From Alkaliphilus serpentinus (GTDB taxonomy: Bacteria > Bacillota > Clostridia > Peptostreptococcales > Natronincolaceae), in the NCBI RefSeq assembly GCF_009017255.1, contig NZ_WBZB01000017.1:1-64000 (forward strand): DNA of 64,000 nt, in the 5' to 3' direction. Position numbers and translations under genes: made by a program. Positions 9,350 through 17,595 of this stretch are shown piece by piece. Position 1 is the stretch's first letter, and every line of letters starts with the position of its first letter. Below the pieces are notes generated by a model. That model searched no databases and had not been told where the DNA came from. It was given only the letters and a program-made list of their open reading frames with translations.

Positions 9350-9886
9350 TTAATCCTCCAGTACTACCCCAAGACCGTCGGCGATTCGATTAACATAATT
9401 GAAATATGCAACCACTTGATTTATGTCAAAAATATCCCGGTCACTAAAGCCTGCTTTTCTTAAACCTTCAACGTCTCTTTCTTTAATGCTATAGGGTTCT
9501 TTAGTGAGCTTTTGGGCGTAAAAAAGCATTAGCTTTTCTTCCTTAGAGATATTAGCCTTTGCAAAATCCTTGGCAATTTCATTCATTAGTTCATCTTCAT
9601 TTGAAGCCAACCGGAGAGACTCTCCGTGGTGTATAGTTCAGTACTCACAACTATTGGAGCTGGATACTACTACGGCAATCATCTCCCTTTGAGCTCTAGA
9701 TAGGTCTGAGTCACCAAACATAATATTTTCATAAAGATTAAGATGGGCCTCCATAACCTCCGGGCGTACGCTATGGACCTTTAAAATATTAGCCACCCTA
9801 CCTTTGGTTCTAGTTCCTATACGATCATATAATTCCTTAAGTTTTCCTTCTGCTTCCTGTACTTCTACTTCCTTTATCCAAGCCAT
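9350..9886 (-). CDS. AhpD-like peroxidase-family selenoprotein (in-frame UGA)
   Basis: Two apparent ORFs on the minus strand form one continuous reading frame interrupted only by TGA at 9640-9638. The joined 178-residue product matches the AhpD/carboxymuconolactone-decarboxylase fold, whose redox centre is CxxC followed by xxxH. Here the motif reads NSC80-E-Y-[UGA83]-T-I-H-H87-GES, so UGA replaces exactly the second, resolving or attacking, cysteine. Both flanks are well conserved and nothing is frame-shifted. A hairpin (9626-9612; 7-bp arms CGGAGAG and CTCTCCG) begins about 11 bases after the UGA, where a bacterial SECIS element belongs. Selenocysteine insertion is the best reading; an ordinary nonsense mutation is less likely. 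Start ATG 9886 has AGGAG 7 bases upstream. It follows the DsrE-like gene by 48 bp, probably as one operon. Confidence 0.85.
9607..9629 (-). promoter_or_regulatory. Candidate bacterial SECIS hairpin
   Basis: In the mRNA the arms CGGAGAG (9626-9620) and CTCTCCG (9618-9612) pair perfectly, extended by CCA/TGG across a two-base bulge. The apex (around 9619, with G and U) is about 19 bases after the UGA, in the distance range known for bacterial SECIS elements. No folding calculation was run. Confidence 0.65.
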
Positions 9887-9934
9887 ACAATCACTCCTAT
9901 TCATTTGGTACCACCATGCTGGAATTTAATAATG

Positions 9935-10282
9935 TTATATGGTTATTACCTTCCAATCTTCTTTTAACAGCTCTGTTAAAGGCTCACCCATATACTTCAC
10001 TTCTATTCCAAGGCCCTCTAGTTTTTCTGAAACCTTATATCCATCGGCACAAGCCCTACAGGCTACAACCTCAACTCCCAATTCCAGCATTTTTTTAATA
10101 TGATCCTGTAGTTGAACATCTTGGCTTAGGAGCTTTGCGGAGGGTCCCCAGACAATGAAGGTCACATCCTCCCACCAATTTCTGATTTTGGCATTAATCA
10201 CATACATAAATGCCATATTAAGGGCTACTTCACGATCTTGGCTGGTCCAAAGGACGGCTAGCCGATTGTTTAATATTTCCAA
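9935..10282 (-). CDS. DsrE/DsrF-like sulfur-relay family protein
   Basis: A 115-residue DsrE-fold protein. The N-terminal strand (RLAVLWTSQDREVALNMAF), a central WEDVTFIVWGPSAKLLS segment, and the C-terminal CRACADGYKVSEKLEGLGIEVKYMG segment, with a CxxC pair, fit small DsrE-family proteins that carry persulfide or bind thiols. I choose TTG 10282 because GGAGGTGG lies about 8 bases upstream; the longer frame to 10315 has a poor start region. It is the first gene of a two-gene minus-strand unit with the AhpD-like selenoprotein and is divergent from rubrerythrin. The context points to thiol or peroxide stress handling, which is inference. Confidence 0.7.
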   Translation of the reverse strand: MEILNNRLAVLWTSQDREVALNMAFMYVINAKIRNWWEDVTFIVWGPSAKLLSQDVQLQDHIKKMLELGVEVVACRACADGYKVSEKLEGLGIEVKYMGEPLTELLKEDWKVITI

Positions 10283-10404
10283 AGTTATCCACCTCCATTT
10301 CGTGACTCTATTCAATTTAATTATAGCTCAAATAAGGAGGAATATCATGTGTTATGTCGAATTTGTCCCATGGCCTAAAATTAATCACATAAGGAGGAAA
10401 AACT

Positions 10405-10989
10405 ATGAAATCATTAAAGGGAACAAAAACAGCAGAAAACTTGATGAAGGCATTTGCAGGAGAATCACAAGCACGAAACCGTTATACCTATTATGCCTCT
10501 ATAGCAAAAAAAGAGGGTTATGTTCAAATACAGAACTTATTTCTTGAAACAGCTGATAACGAAAGAGAGCATGCAAAAAGGTTTTTTAAATTTTTCAATG
10601 AAAGCATGCAGGGGGAAATGGTTGAAATCACTGCTGCATTCCCCGTTGGTTTGGGAGATACAAAAGCAAATTTAAAAGCAGCAGCAGATGGTGAAAACGA
10701 GGAGTGGGTAGAGCTTTATCCAGCCTTTGCTGATGTTGCTGACGAAGAAGGTTTTCCTGAGATTGCGGTAATCTTCAGAAAAATCGCAGAGGTAGAAAAA
10801 CATCATGAGAAGAGATATAGAAAGCTATTAGAAAACCTTGAAAATAATAGAGTATTTGAAAAGGAAGCAGCAGTTGAATGGAAATGCAATAACTGTGGCT
10901 ACATACATAGGGGTGCAAAGGCAGTTCAGCTATGTCCAGCATGTGCTCATCCACAGGGGCACTTTGAAGTCTTTGTAGAAACCTACTAG
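10405..10989 (+). CDS. rbr: Rubrerythrin
   Basis: Rubrerythrin, a 194-residue non-haem diiron peroxidase that reduces hydrogen peroxide in anaerobes. The N-terminal four-helix ferritin-like domain carries the expected Glu-rich iron ligands ([32 protein letters not shown]). The C-terminal rubredoxin domain has both iron-binding pairs, CNNCGY (about residue 161) and CPACAHP (about 178). Length and order match the family. AAGGAGG sits 7-8 bases before ATG 10405, and a clear terminator follows. It is divergent from the DsrE/AhpD-like unit, consistent with an oxidative-stress neighbourhood. Confidence 0.95.
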   Translation: MKSLKGTKTAENLMKAFAGESQARNRYTYYASIAKKEGYVQIQNLFLETADNEREHAKRFFKFFNESMQGEMVEITAAFPVGLGDTKANLKAAADGENEEWVELYPAFADVADEEGFPEIAVIFRKIAEVEKHHEKRYRKLLENLENNRVFEKEAAVEWKCNNCGYIHRGAKAVQLCPACAHPQGHFEVFVETY

Positions 10990-11034
10990 GGTCTAATATC
11001 ATAATTATATAGAATAATATAGGAAGATTATGTG

Positions 11035-11066
11035 AAGCTAGCTTGAAATTTTAAGCTAGCTTTTAT
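11035..11066 (+). terminator. Intrinsic terminator of rubrerythrin
   Basis: A 10-bp stem AAGCTAGCTT/AAGCTAGCTT with an 8-base loop, followed by TTTTAT, 45 bp after the rubrerythrin stop. Confidence 0.8.
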
Positions 11067-11099
11067 AGTGGGCCAATAAATACCCCATCCTACCCTCCG

Positions 11100-11128
11100 T
11101 TTAAAATAGTTGTAAAATAGTGTATAAT
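11100..11128 (+). promoter_or_regulatory. Probable sigma-A promoter of the radical SAM operon
   Basis: A perfect TATAAT (11123-11128) with TTTAAA 17 bases upstream, 60 bp before the first radical SAM gene. The -35 match is weak. Confidence 0.5.
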
Positions 11129-11187
11129 AAAGAGATAAATTTGTCGAAAACCACAAGCTTAATATAAAGCTGTATAGGGAGATTACA

Positions 11188-12513
11188 ATGAAAATTACGA
11201 TAATTAAAGTAGGGATGTTTGAAGGTAAAGGTTATGATGCCCTTAAGCCTTTAATATTTCCGATTATTGCTGAGTTAACCCCTAAAAACATAGAATTAGA
11301 ATTCTTAGATGATCGAGTGGAGACCTTACCAGAATCTCTGAATTCTAATATAATTGCCCTTTCCTTTGACACCTTTTCCGCCAAAAGAGCCTATATATTA
11401 GCTAGAAGGTACAAAAGACCAAACAACATCATTGTCTTAGGAGGTTTTCATGCCAGTTTGCTAAAGGAGGAAGCCAAAGCCTATGGCGACGTAATTATAG
11501 TAGGGGATGCAGAGGATACGTGGCCCAGACTCATTGAGGATGCCCTAAAGGGGACTCTTCAGCCAGAGTATAGATCCTCCTCAGGCTGTACCCTTGGGTA
11601 TATAGATTTCAATCATCCAGCCTTTGGAGGGAAAAAGTATCAAAGGCTAGGAGTGGTTCAATTTTCTAGGGGTTGTAAGTTCGGGTGTGACTTTTGCTCA
11701 ATAAAAGCACTGTACCCAGGTAAGGTCCGACAAAAGGAGATTAATCTCATTATAGAAGAAATCAAAACCATTAAAGAAAAGATTCTTTTTTTTGTAGACG
11801 ATAACCTATTTTTAGATGAAGAAACAGCCATTGCCCTATTTAGAGCTATAAAGCCACTGAAGAAAAAGTGGGCTTGTCAAATTAGTATGGATGTGGCAAT
11901 GAATAATAAGCTTTTAAAGCTTATGAGGGAAAGTGGATGCGTCATGGTACTTATAGGCTTTGAATCCCTCAACAAAAACAATCTTACCACCATGAAGAAA
12001 TCCGCTAATTTAGCCATGGATAATTACCAAGAGGCAATTGACAATATCTATAACCATGGTCTATTGATTTATGCCACCTTTGTTTTAGGTTATGATGAGG
12101 ATACAATAGATAGCTTTGAGGAGATACTAGCTTTTGCAATGAACCATCGCTTTACAGTGGCAAATTTCAACCCACTGATTCCGATGCCTGGAACCCCCCT
12201 ATATAGCCGACTGGAGGGAGAAGGGCGATTAATTCATGAGAAATGGTGGTTAAGTAATTCTTATTGTTATGGAGATACAGCCTACATACCAAGGGAGCTT
12301 GCTCCAGAAGCCCTAATGGAAGGCTGCAAATCCCTACGTTATAGGTTTTATGGTTTTAAAAATATAATAAAGCGTTTGTTTGCCAATAGATTACACCTAA
12401 GGCCTTATAACTTTTTTTTATACTTGGCCCTAAACATCATCTCCAATAGGGAGATCCACAGAAAGCAAGGCAGACTACTGGGGGGAATAATAGATGAAGT
12501 TAGTACTGATTAA
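11188..12513 (+). CDS. B12-binding-type radical SAM protein 1
   Basis: A 441-residue class-B-like radical SAM enzyme. The N-terminal half (about 1-135) resembles a cobalamin-binding Rossmann domain (DDRVETLP, IVLGGFHASLL, VGDAEDTWPRL). The central TIM-barrel part carries the [4Fe-4S] motif SRGCKFGCDFCS (Cys163, Cys167, Cys170), then FFVDDNLF and GFESLNKNN, and a C-terminal segment PLIPMPGTPLYSRLEGEGRL. These features match BchE/HpnP/Fom3-type enzymes that methylate or rearrange unactivated carbons. The canonical DxHxxG base-off cobalamin motif is not obvious, so cobalamin use is inferred. It is the first gene of a seven-gene operon and overlaps the next gene by 20 bp. The substrate is unknown. 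Confidence 0.85.
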   Translation: MKITIIKVGMFEGKGYDALKPLIFPIIAELTPKNIELEFLDDRVETLPESLNSNIIALSFDTFSAKRAYILARRYKRPNNIIVLGGFHASLLKEEAKAYGDVIIVGDAEDTWPRLIEDALKGTLQPEYRSSSGCTLGYIDFNHPAFGGKKYQRLGVVQFSRGCKFGCDFCSIKALYPGKVRQKEINLIIEEIKTIKEKILFFVDDNLFLDEETAIALFRAIKPLKKKWACQISMDVAMNNKLLKLMRESGCVMVLIGFESLNKNNLTTMKKSANLAMDNYQEAIDNIYNHGLLIYATFVLGYDEDTIDSFEEILAFAMNHRFTVANFNPLIPMPGTPLYSRLEGEGRLIHEKWWLSNSYCYGDTAYIPRELAPEALMEGCKSLRYRFYGFKNIIKRLFANRLHLRPYNFFLYLALNIISNREIHRKQGRLLGGIIDEVSTD

Positions 12514-13849
12514 GCCCAATATAGGGAGAAGAGAACATAGCCTATATGTAGATGAAGGTAGGATGGAACCTCTTCAACTGGGAATTTTAGCAGCCTTAAC
12601 GCCAAGGGATGTTGAAATTGTTATGTATGACGATCGAATGGAGGAAATACCCTATGATGAAGGGGCAGACCTGGTGGCCATAACAGTAGAAACCTTTACT
12701 GCAAGGCGGGGTTATGAAATTAGTAAAGCCTATAGGGAAAGGGGAATACCCACCGTCATGGGGGGGATGCATGTTATGCTATTGCCTGAAGAGGTAAAGA
12801 ACCATGCCGATAGTATCATGATAGGAGACGCAGAAAACTTATGGCCCCAACTTATAGAGGATTTTAAAAGGGGTCAATTAAAGAAGGAATATCGGGGAGA
12901 ACAACCCCTAATCCCCCAAAAATCTATTATTACCAGAAGGGATATTTTTGAAGGGAAGGGCTACTTACCCATCACATTATTACAATTTTCTAGGGGGTGT
13001 AAATACCATTGTAATTTCTGTGCTTCAACAGCCTATTTTAAGGGAAACCATTATTGTCGGGATGTACAGGATGTGGTTCGGGAAATTAAAAGCCAAAAAA
13101 GAAAGCTGCTGTTTTTCGTAGATGACAATATTGTTGCAGATTTTGAAAAGGCCAAGGCTCTTTTTACAGCACTAATACCCTTGAAGGTTAAGTGGGTAAG
13201 TCAGGGTAGTATGGATATGCTAGAGGATCAAGAGCTTATGGAGCTAATGGTAAAGAGCGGCTGTTTAGGCTTAGTAATAGGCTTTGAATCCATTAATGAA
13301 GAGAATTTAGAGTACGCAGCTAAGGGTGCCAATAGAAAAAGGGCATTAGATCATTATAAAAAAGAGATTCAGGAGCTTAGAAAGTGGGGATTACAGACCT
13401 GGGCTGCCTTTACTCTAGGCTATGATGGGGATACTAAGGAAAGTATTATTGAAACCTGTAAATTTGCAATAGAGAACAAGTTTTGCTTTGCAGCCTTTAA
13501 TATTTTAATGCCCTATCCCAATACACCTTTGTATGCTAAGCTTCAAGAGGAAGGCAGACTCCTTTATGGTGGCAACTGGTGGCTACATGAGGATTATCGA
13601 TTCAATCATGCTGCCTTTATTCCCCAAAACCTCTCACCAGAGGACTTAACGGAGGTTTCCTTTTGGTGCAGAAGGGCCTTTAATTCACCCTGGTCAATAT
13701 TTAAAAGGGCTCTAGAGCCCCATACAAATTTACGGAACCCTTATAGGTTCTTCACCTATTTAATATATAATCCACTTTTTAGGAAGGAAGTCTTCAAAAA
13801 ACAGAGTATGCGCTTTGGACTAAAGGAGGCGGAAAAAATCAATGGCTAA
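12494..13849 (+). CDS. B12-binding-type radical SAM protein 2
   Basis: A paralogue of the previous gene (451 residues) with the same order of parts: an N-terminal Rossmann-like domain (MYDDRMEEIP, MGGMHVMLLPEEV, IGDAENLWPQL), the radical SAM cysteines SRGCKYHCNFC (Cys169, 173, 176), FFVDDNIV, a GFESINEEN motif and a C-terminal PYPNTPLYAKLQEEGRL segment. It uses ATG 12494, 20 bp inside the preceding gene, which implies translational coupling. It overlaps the following gene by 8 bp. The four radical SAM proteins of this operon are alike in layout but clearly not recent duplicates. The substrate is unknown. Confidence 0.85.
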   Translation: MKLVLIKPNIGRREHSLYVDEGRMEPLQLGILAALTPRDVEIVMYDDRMEEIPYDEGADLVAITVETFTARRGYEISKAYRERGIPTVMGGMHVMLLPEEVKNHADSIMIGDAENLWPQLIEDFKRGQLKKEYRGEQPLIPQKSIITRRDIFEGKGYLPITLLQFSRGCKYHCNFCASTAYFKGNHYCRDVQDVVREIKSQKRKLLFFVDDNIVADFEKAKALFTALIPLKVKWVSQGSMDMLEDQELMELMVKSGCLGLVIGFESINEENLEYAAKGANRKRALDHYKKEIQELRKWGLQTWAAFTLGYDGDTKESIIETCKFAIENKFCFAAFNILMPYPNTPLYAKLQEEGRLLYGGNWWLHEDYRFNHAAFIPQNLSPEDLTEVSFWCRRAFNSPWSIFKRALEPHTNLRNPYRFFTYLIYNPLFRKEVFKKQSMRFGLKEAEKING

Positions 13850-14552
13850 AGAGATCAAGGGAAGCATAGTAGAAGTCTATACATTAACCAATGAGGATAT
13901 AGAAATGATGTATCGGCTTATGGATACCTTCTATGACAATATGACGAGGGAAAACTTTTTAAGGGATTTGAAACAAAAAGATTATTCTATTGTATTAAGG
14001 GATGAAGATCACAAAATATGGGGCTTTTCCACCCAGCAAATCCTTCACATTCCCTTGAAAGATCAAGTTATTCATGGGGTCTTTTCTGGAGATACCATTA
14101 TTCATAAGGACTACTGGGGTAGTATGGAGCTCTTTATTGTCTTTGCGAGGTTCTTTTTTGAGTTTGAAGAGAAATATCAGGACTTTTATTGGTTTTTAAT
14201 TTGCAAGGGCTACAAAACCTATCGTATGCTACCAACCTTTTATAAAACATTTTATCCCAATTATAAAGAGGACACCCCACAAGATATTCAGGCTATTATG
14301 GATGCCTTTGGGAGGTACTATAGCCCAGAGGAATACGACGAAGCAACCGGGGTGCTTTGCTATAAGGGAGTTAAGGACAAGCTAAAGGAAAATGTTGCCG
14401 ACGTAAGTGAAGAGAGGTTAAGGGATAAAAATATCGCCTTCTTTGTTGAAAAAAACCCTGACTATACAAAGGGTAATGATATTGTTTGTATAACAAAGCT
14501 TAGTAAGTCTAATCTGAAGCCTCGGATGAGAAGATTTTTGCTAGGATACTAA
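13842..14552 (+). CDS. Putative GNAT-like acyltransferase, 236 residues
   Basis: A 236-residue protein with weak resemblance to the GNAT fold: an N-terminal VYTLTNEDIEMMYRLMDTFY segment, then SIVLRDEDHKIWGFSTQQIL and GVFSGDTIIHKDYWGSMELF, where the HKDYWGS stretch sits at the place of the acyl-CoA pyrophosphate loop but lacks the classical Q/RxxGxG/A. No membrane helix. It begins with ATG 13842 inside the end of the previous gene, with AAAGGAGG upstream, and lies 20 bp before the GH3-type gene. In this setting an acyl-transfer or acyl-carrier role is plausible. The family call is tentative. Confidence 0.5.
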   Translation: MAKEIKGSIVEVYTLTNEDIEMMYRLMDTFYDNMTRENFLRDLKQKDYSIVLRDEDHKIWGFSTQQILHIPLKDQVIHGVFSGDTIIHKDYWGSMELFIVFARFFFEFEEKYQDFYWFLICKGYKTYRMLPTFYKTFYPNYKEDTPQDIQAIMDAFGRYYSPEEYDEATGVLCYKGVKDKLKENVADVSEERLRDKNIAFFVEKNPDYTKGNDIVCITKLSKSNLKPRMRRFLLGY

Positions 14553-14572
14553 GGTATAGATGGGTTGATGAA

Positions 14573-16126
14573 ATGAAAAGATTAAAAACATTTGTATATT
14601 ATTGTATCAATACCCTCTGTTGTCTTCTATATAGAGGAGAATATAAAAGGTTCCAAGCCATAAAGGATGTTCATGAACTTCAAGAAGAAAAGCTTAAGGA
14701 AATTCTAAAGGCCCATGCTGAAACGGTATATGGAGAAAAATACAATTTTAAAAGCATAGATGGGATAGAAGCCTATCAAGAAAAAGTCCCAATAAGTGAT
14801 TACGAAGCCTTTAGACCCTATATTGATGTAATGGCAGAAGAGGAAGGGTGCTTTCTAACAGCTGAGGAAGTAATAGCCTTTGAGCCCACCAGTGGCTCTA
14901 CAAAAGCCGCCAAGCTTATCCCCTATACCAAGGGTCTTAAGGAAGAATTTCAAAGGGGGATTAAGCCATGGATCTACAATTTGAATACCTCCTATCCAGA
15001 AATTAGATGGGGTAAAAGTTATTGGTCCATCACCCCTGCCACTAGTGAAAGACAATATACTAAAAGGGGGATTCCCATTGGTTTCGAAGAGGATAGTGAG
15101 TATTTTGGGAAGTTAGAAAAGTATCTGATGGAAAAGATTTTTGTAAATCCAAAGGATATTCAAAAAGAAAGAGATATGAACAGATTTTATGAAAGGACCC
15201 TAGTGGAGCTTTTAAAAACCAAGGATCTTACCATGATTTCTATATGGAATCCTACCTATTTGCTGCTTTTGCTAGATTATCTAGAGAAGAATAAAGAAGG
15301 CCTTCTAAAGAAGTTAAGTGAAGGAAGACAAAGGGAAATCTATGAAGGTATTTATAATAAAGACTATAAAAAAATATGGCCAAAGCTCAAGGTTATAAGT
15401 TGTTGGTGTGATGCTTATGCTGCTCCCTACGCAGAGGCTTTAAAGAAGCTCTTTCCCAATGGGATAATTCAGCCTAAGGGCTTAATATCCACAGAAAGCT
15501 TTGTTTCCTTTCCACTGGTTGGTGAGAAGGGGGCAGTGTTAAGTGTCCATTCTCATTTTTTTGAATTTATTGAGCTGGCCACAAATAAAATTTTGTTAAT
15601 TCAAGACCTAAAGGTTGGAAGGGAATATGAAGTAGTTGTAACAACCAGTGGGGGTCTTTATCGTTATCGTAGCTACGATGTGGTAGAGGTGGTTGGCTGG
15701 TGGAAGTCTTTACCCCTCCTGATCTTTAAAGGTAAAAATGATCGGGTTAGTGATCGATTTGGTGAAAAGCTCCATGAAGCCTTTGTAAGAGAGGTTGTTG
15801 AAGAACAATCTCCAAAGGCCACCTTTTATATGGTGGCTCCCCAAGGAGATTACTATGTCCTTTATATAAAGGCCCATCAGCTTCCATCCGCCAGTAAAAT
15901 TGATGAAGAGTTAAGAAAGAGCTTTCATTATGATTACTGTAGAAAGCTGGGGCAGCTTAAAGAGCTTAAGGTATTTGCTTTAACAGGAGATCCCCAAAAG
16001 GAGTATATAGAAGGCTGTTTAAAAGCAGGCCAAAGGCTAGGAGACATTAAGCCTACCTATCTTTCCACAAGGGAAGATTGGCCTAATTTTTTTCAGGGCT
16101 ATCTTGACGTAAACCAGGAAAAATAG
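14573..16126 (+). CDS. GH3-family acyl-adenylating enzyme
   Basis: A 517-residue member of the GH3 superfamily (named after plant auxin-responsive GH3), which activates carboxylic acids as acyl-adenylates and transfers them to an amine, often of an amino acid. The evidence is the ATP-binding motif FEPTSGSTKAAKLIPYT (about residues 103-119), the WSITPATS region, LISTESF, the adenylate-binding YRYRSYDVVEVVGWW (about 363-377) and the hinge-type FKGKNDRVSDRFGEKLHE. Length matches the family. Bacterial GH3 proteins are scattered and mostly uncharacterised. It sits in the centre of a radical SAM operon, suggesting that a carboxylate made or modified there is amidated. The N-terminal hydrophobic-looking start (about 1-20) may be a membrane-proximal helix. 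Confidence 0.85.
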   Translation: MKRLKTFVYYCINTLCCLLYRGEYKRFQAIKDVHELQEEKLKEILKAHAETVYGEKYNFKSIDGIEAYQEKVPISDYEAFRPYIDVMAEEEGCFLTAEEVIAFEPTSGSTKAAKLIPYTKGLKEEFQRGIKPWIYNLNTSYPEIRWGKSYWSITPATSERQYTKRGIPIGFEEDSEYFGKLEKYLMEKIFVNPKDIQKERDMNRFYERTLVELLKTKDLTMISIWNPTYLLLLLDYLEKNKEGLLKKLSEGRQREIYEGIYNKDYKKIWPKLKVISCWCDAYAAPYAEALKKLFPNGIIQPKGLISTESFVSFPLVGEKGAVLSVHSHFFEFIELATNKILLIQDLKVGREYEVVVTTSGGLYRYRSYDVVEVVGWWKSLPLLIFKGKNDRVSDRFGEKLHEAFVREVVEEQSPKATFYMVAPQGDYYVLYIKAHQLPSASKIDEELRKSFHYDYCRKLGQLKELKVFALTGDPQKEYIEGCLKAGQRLGDIKPTYLSTREDWPNFFQGYLDVNQEK

Positions 16127-16164
16127 CAAACTTTAAATAAAATACAAGAATTATGGAGGCCAAA

Positions 16165-17496
16165 ATGAAGATAGCGTTATTAGCCCCAGCAGGGGCCATG
16201 CATAGGTATAATGGTAGTTTTGGTAAGTCGTTGCATTATGCACCCCTCACCTTAACCACCCTGGCTGCCCTTGTACCAGAAGACATTGAAGCAGAGGTGG
16301 TAATTTTTGATGAAACAGCAGATGAAATCCCTCTGGATTTAGAGGCAGACTTAGTGGGAATTACCTGTATTACAGGGACGGCACCAAGATGCTATGCCTA
16401 TGCCGATTATTTTAGAAAAAAGGGCATGAAGGTCTTCTTAGGAGGTGTGCATCCATCTCTTTTGCCCCATGAGGCAAAAGCCCATGCAGATGTGGTTTTG
16501 ACAGGCTTTGCAGAGTTTACCTTTCCCCAAATGCTGAGGGATTTTATAAAGGGAGAGCTGAAGCCCTTTTATCATCAAGACTGTAACTTTACAATAGCTA
16601 ATAGACCCATGCCAAGACGTGATTTATTAAATAAAAAAAGATATATCACCATTAATACGGTAGAAGCCGTTAGGGGCTGTAGTTACCCCTGTACCTTTTG
16701 TGCTTATCCTTCAGCCTTTGGAACCAACGTCTATAATCGTCCTATTCAGGAGGTAGTTAAAGAGGTGGAGGCCCTAAGGGCAAAGATTGTGGTTTTCCCT
16801 GATGTCAATTTAATTGCTGATAAAGCCTATGCTAAGGAGCTTTTTAAGGCCTTAATCCCCCTGAAGATTTCCTGGTTAGGTCTGGTGACCTCCTATATTG
16901 GTGTAGATGAGGAACTTATTAGAATTTTTGCAAAGAGTGGTTGTAAGGGTGTTCTTATAGGCTTTGAGTCCATTTGGCAATCCTCACAGCAATATATTAA
17001 TAAAGGAGTTAATCAGGTGCAAAGCTATGGTGAGCTTATAAAAAAATTACATGCCCATGGAATCTTGGTTCAGGGCTGCTTTGCCTTTGGTGGAGATGAC
17101 GAAGACAAGTCTGTTTTTGAAAAAACTGCAGAGATGATTACTAAAATAAAAATTGATTTACCTAGATACAGCATTTTAACCCCCTTTCCCAATACACAGC
17201 TTTACAGGGATCTTCATAAATCAGGTAGAATTATTGAAGATCATTGGGCTATGTATGATGTGGAGCATGTGGTTTTCAAACCTGCTAAGATGACAGTAGA
17301 AGATCTAGAAGAAGGAATTGTCTGGGCATGGAAGCACACCTATAGTTTAAAGGATATTGCTAAACGCTTGGCTCCCTTCAACCATAGTCCGTGGATGTCT
17401 ATTCCTCTAAACTTAGGATATAGGAAATATGCTGAAAAATTTAAGCATTTTACTCGGGATATTATGTGCGATAATTCTGATATCCCAATACTATAA
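16165..17496 (+). CDS. B12-binding-type radical SAM protein 3
   Basis: A 443-residue radical SAM protein with an N-terminal Rossmann-like domain (VVIFDETADEIP, FLGGVHPSLLPHEA), the cysteine motif VRGCSYPCTFCAYP (Cys172, 176, 179), VVFPDVNLI in place of the usual FVDDN, IGFESIWQSS and a C-terminal TPFPNTQLYRDLHKSGR. The replacement of the FVDDN motif by FPDVN sets it apart from the three paralogues, so it may act on a different substrate. ATG 16165 is preceded by GGAGG at 5 bases; the ATG at 16153 lies at that ribosome binding site. It follows the GH3 gene by 38 bp. Confidence 0.85.
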   Translation: MKIALLAPAGAMHRYNGSFGKSLHYAPLTLTTLAALVPEDIEAEVVIFDETADEIPLDLEADLVGITCITGTAPRCYAYADYFRKKGMKVFLGGVHPSLLPHEAKAHADVVLTGFAEFTFPQMLRDFIKGELKPFYHQDCNFTIANRPMPRRDLLNKKRYITINTVEAVRGCSYPCTFCAYPSAFGTNVYNRPIQEVVKEVEALRAKIVVFPDVNLIADKAYAKELFKALIPLKISWLGLVTSYIGVDEELIRIFAKSGCKGVLIGFESIWQSSQQYINKGVNQVQSYGELIKKLHAHGILVQGCFAFGGDDEDKSVFEKTAEMITKIKIDLPRYSILTPFPNTQLYRDLHKSGRIIEDHWAMYDVEHVVFKPAKMTVEDLEEGIVWAWKHTYSLKDIAKRLAPFNHSPWMSIPLNLGYRKYAEKFKHFTRDIMCDNSDIPIL

Positions 17497-17595
17497 AACT
17501 AATTTTTATTATTAACTTCGCAATATTTCTCTTTATTTAAGAATCTAGGTGTTTAAGTTAGTGCTATAGATAAGAAGAGTCAAAGGAGATAAAAG

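Noticed and set aside
9350-9904. Two separate small AhpD-like fragments or a frameshifted pseudogene
   Set aside because: Both fragments are in the same frame and are divided only by TGA at the second CxxC position, with good similarity on both sides and a hairpin downstream. Selenocysteine is the simpler explanation.
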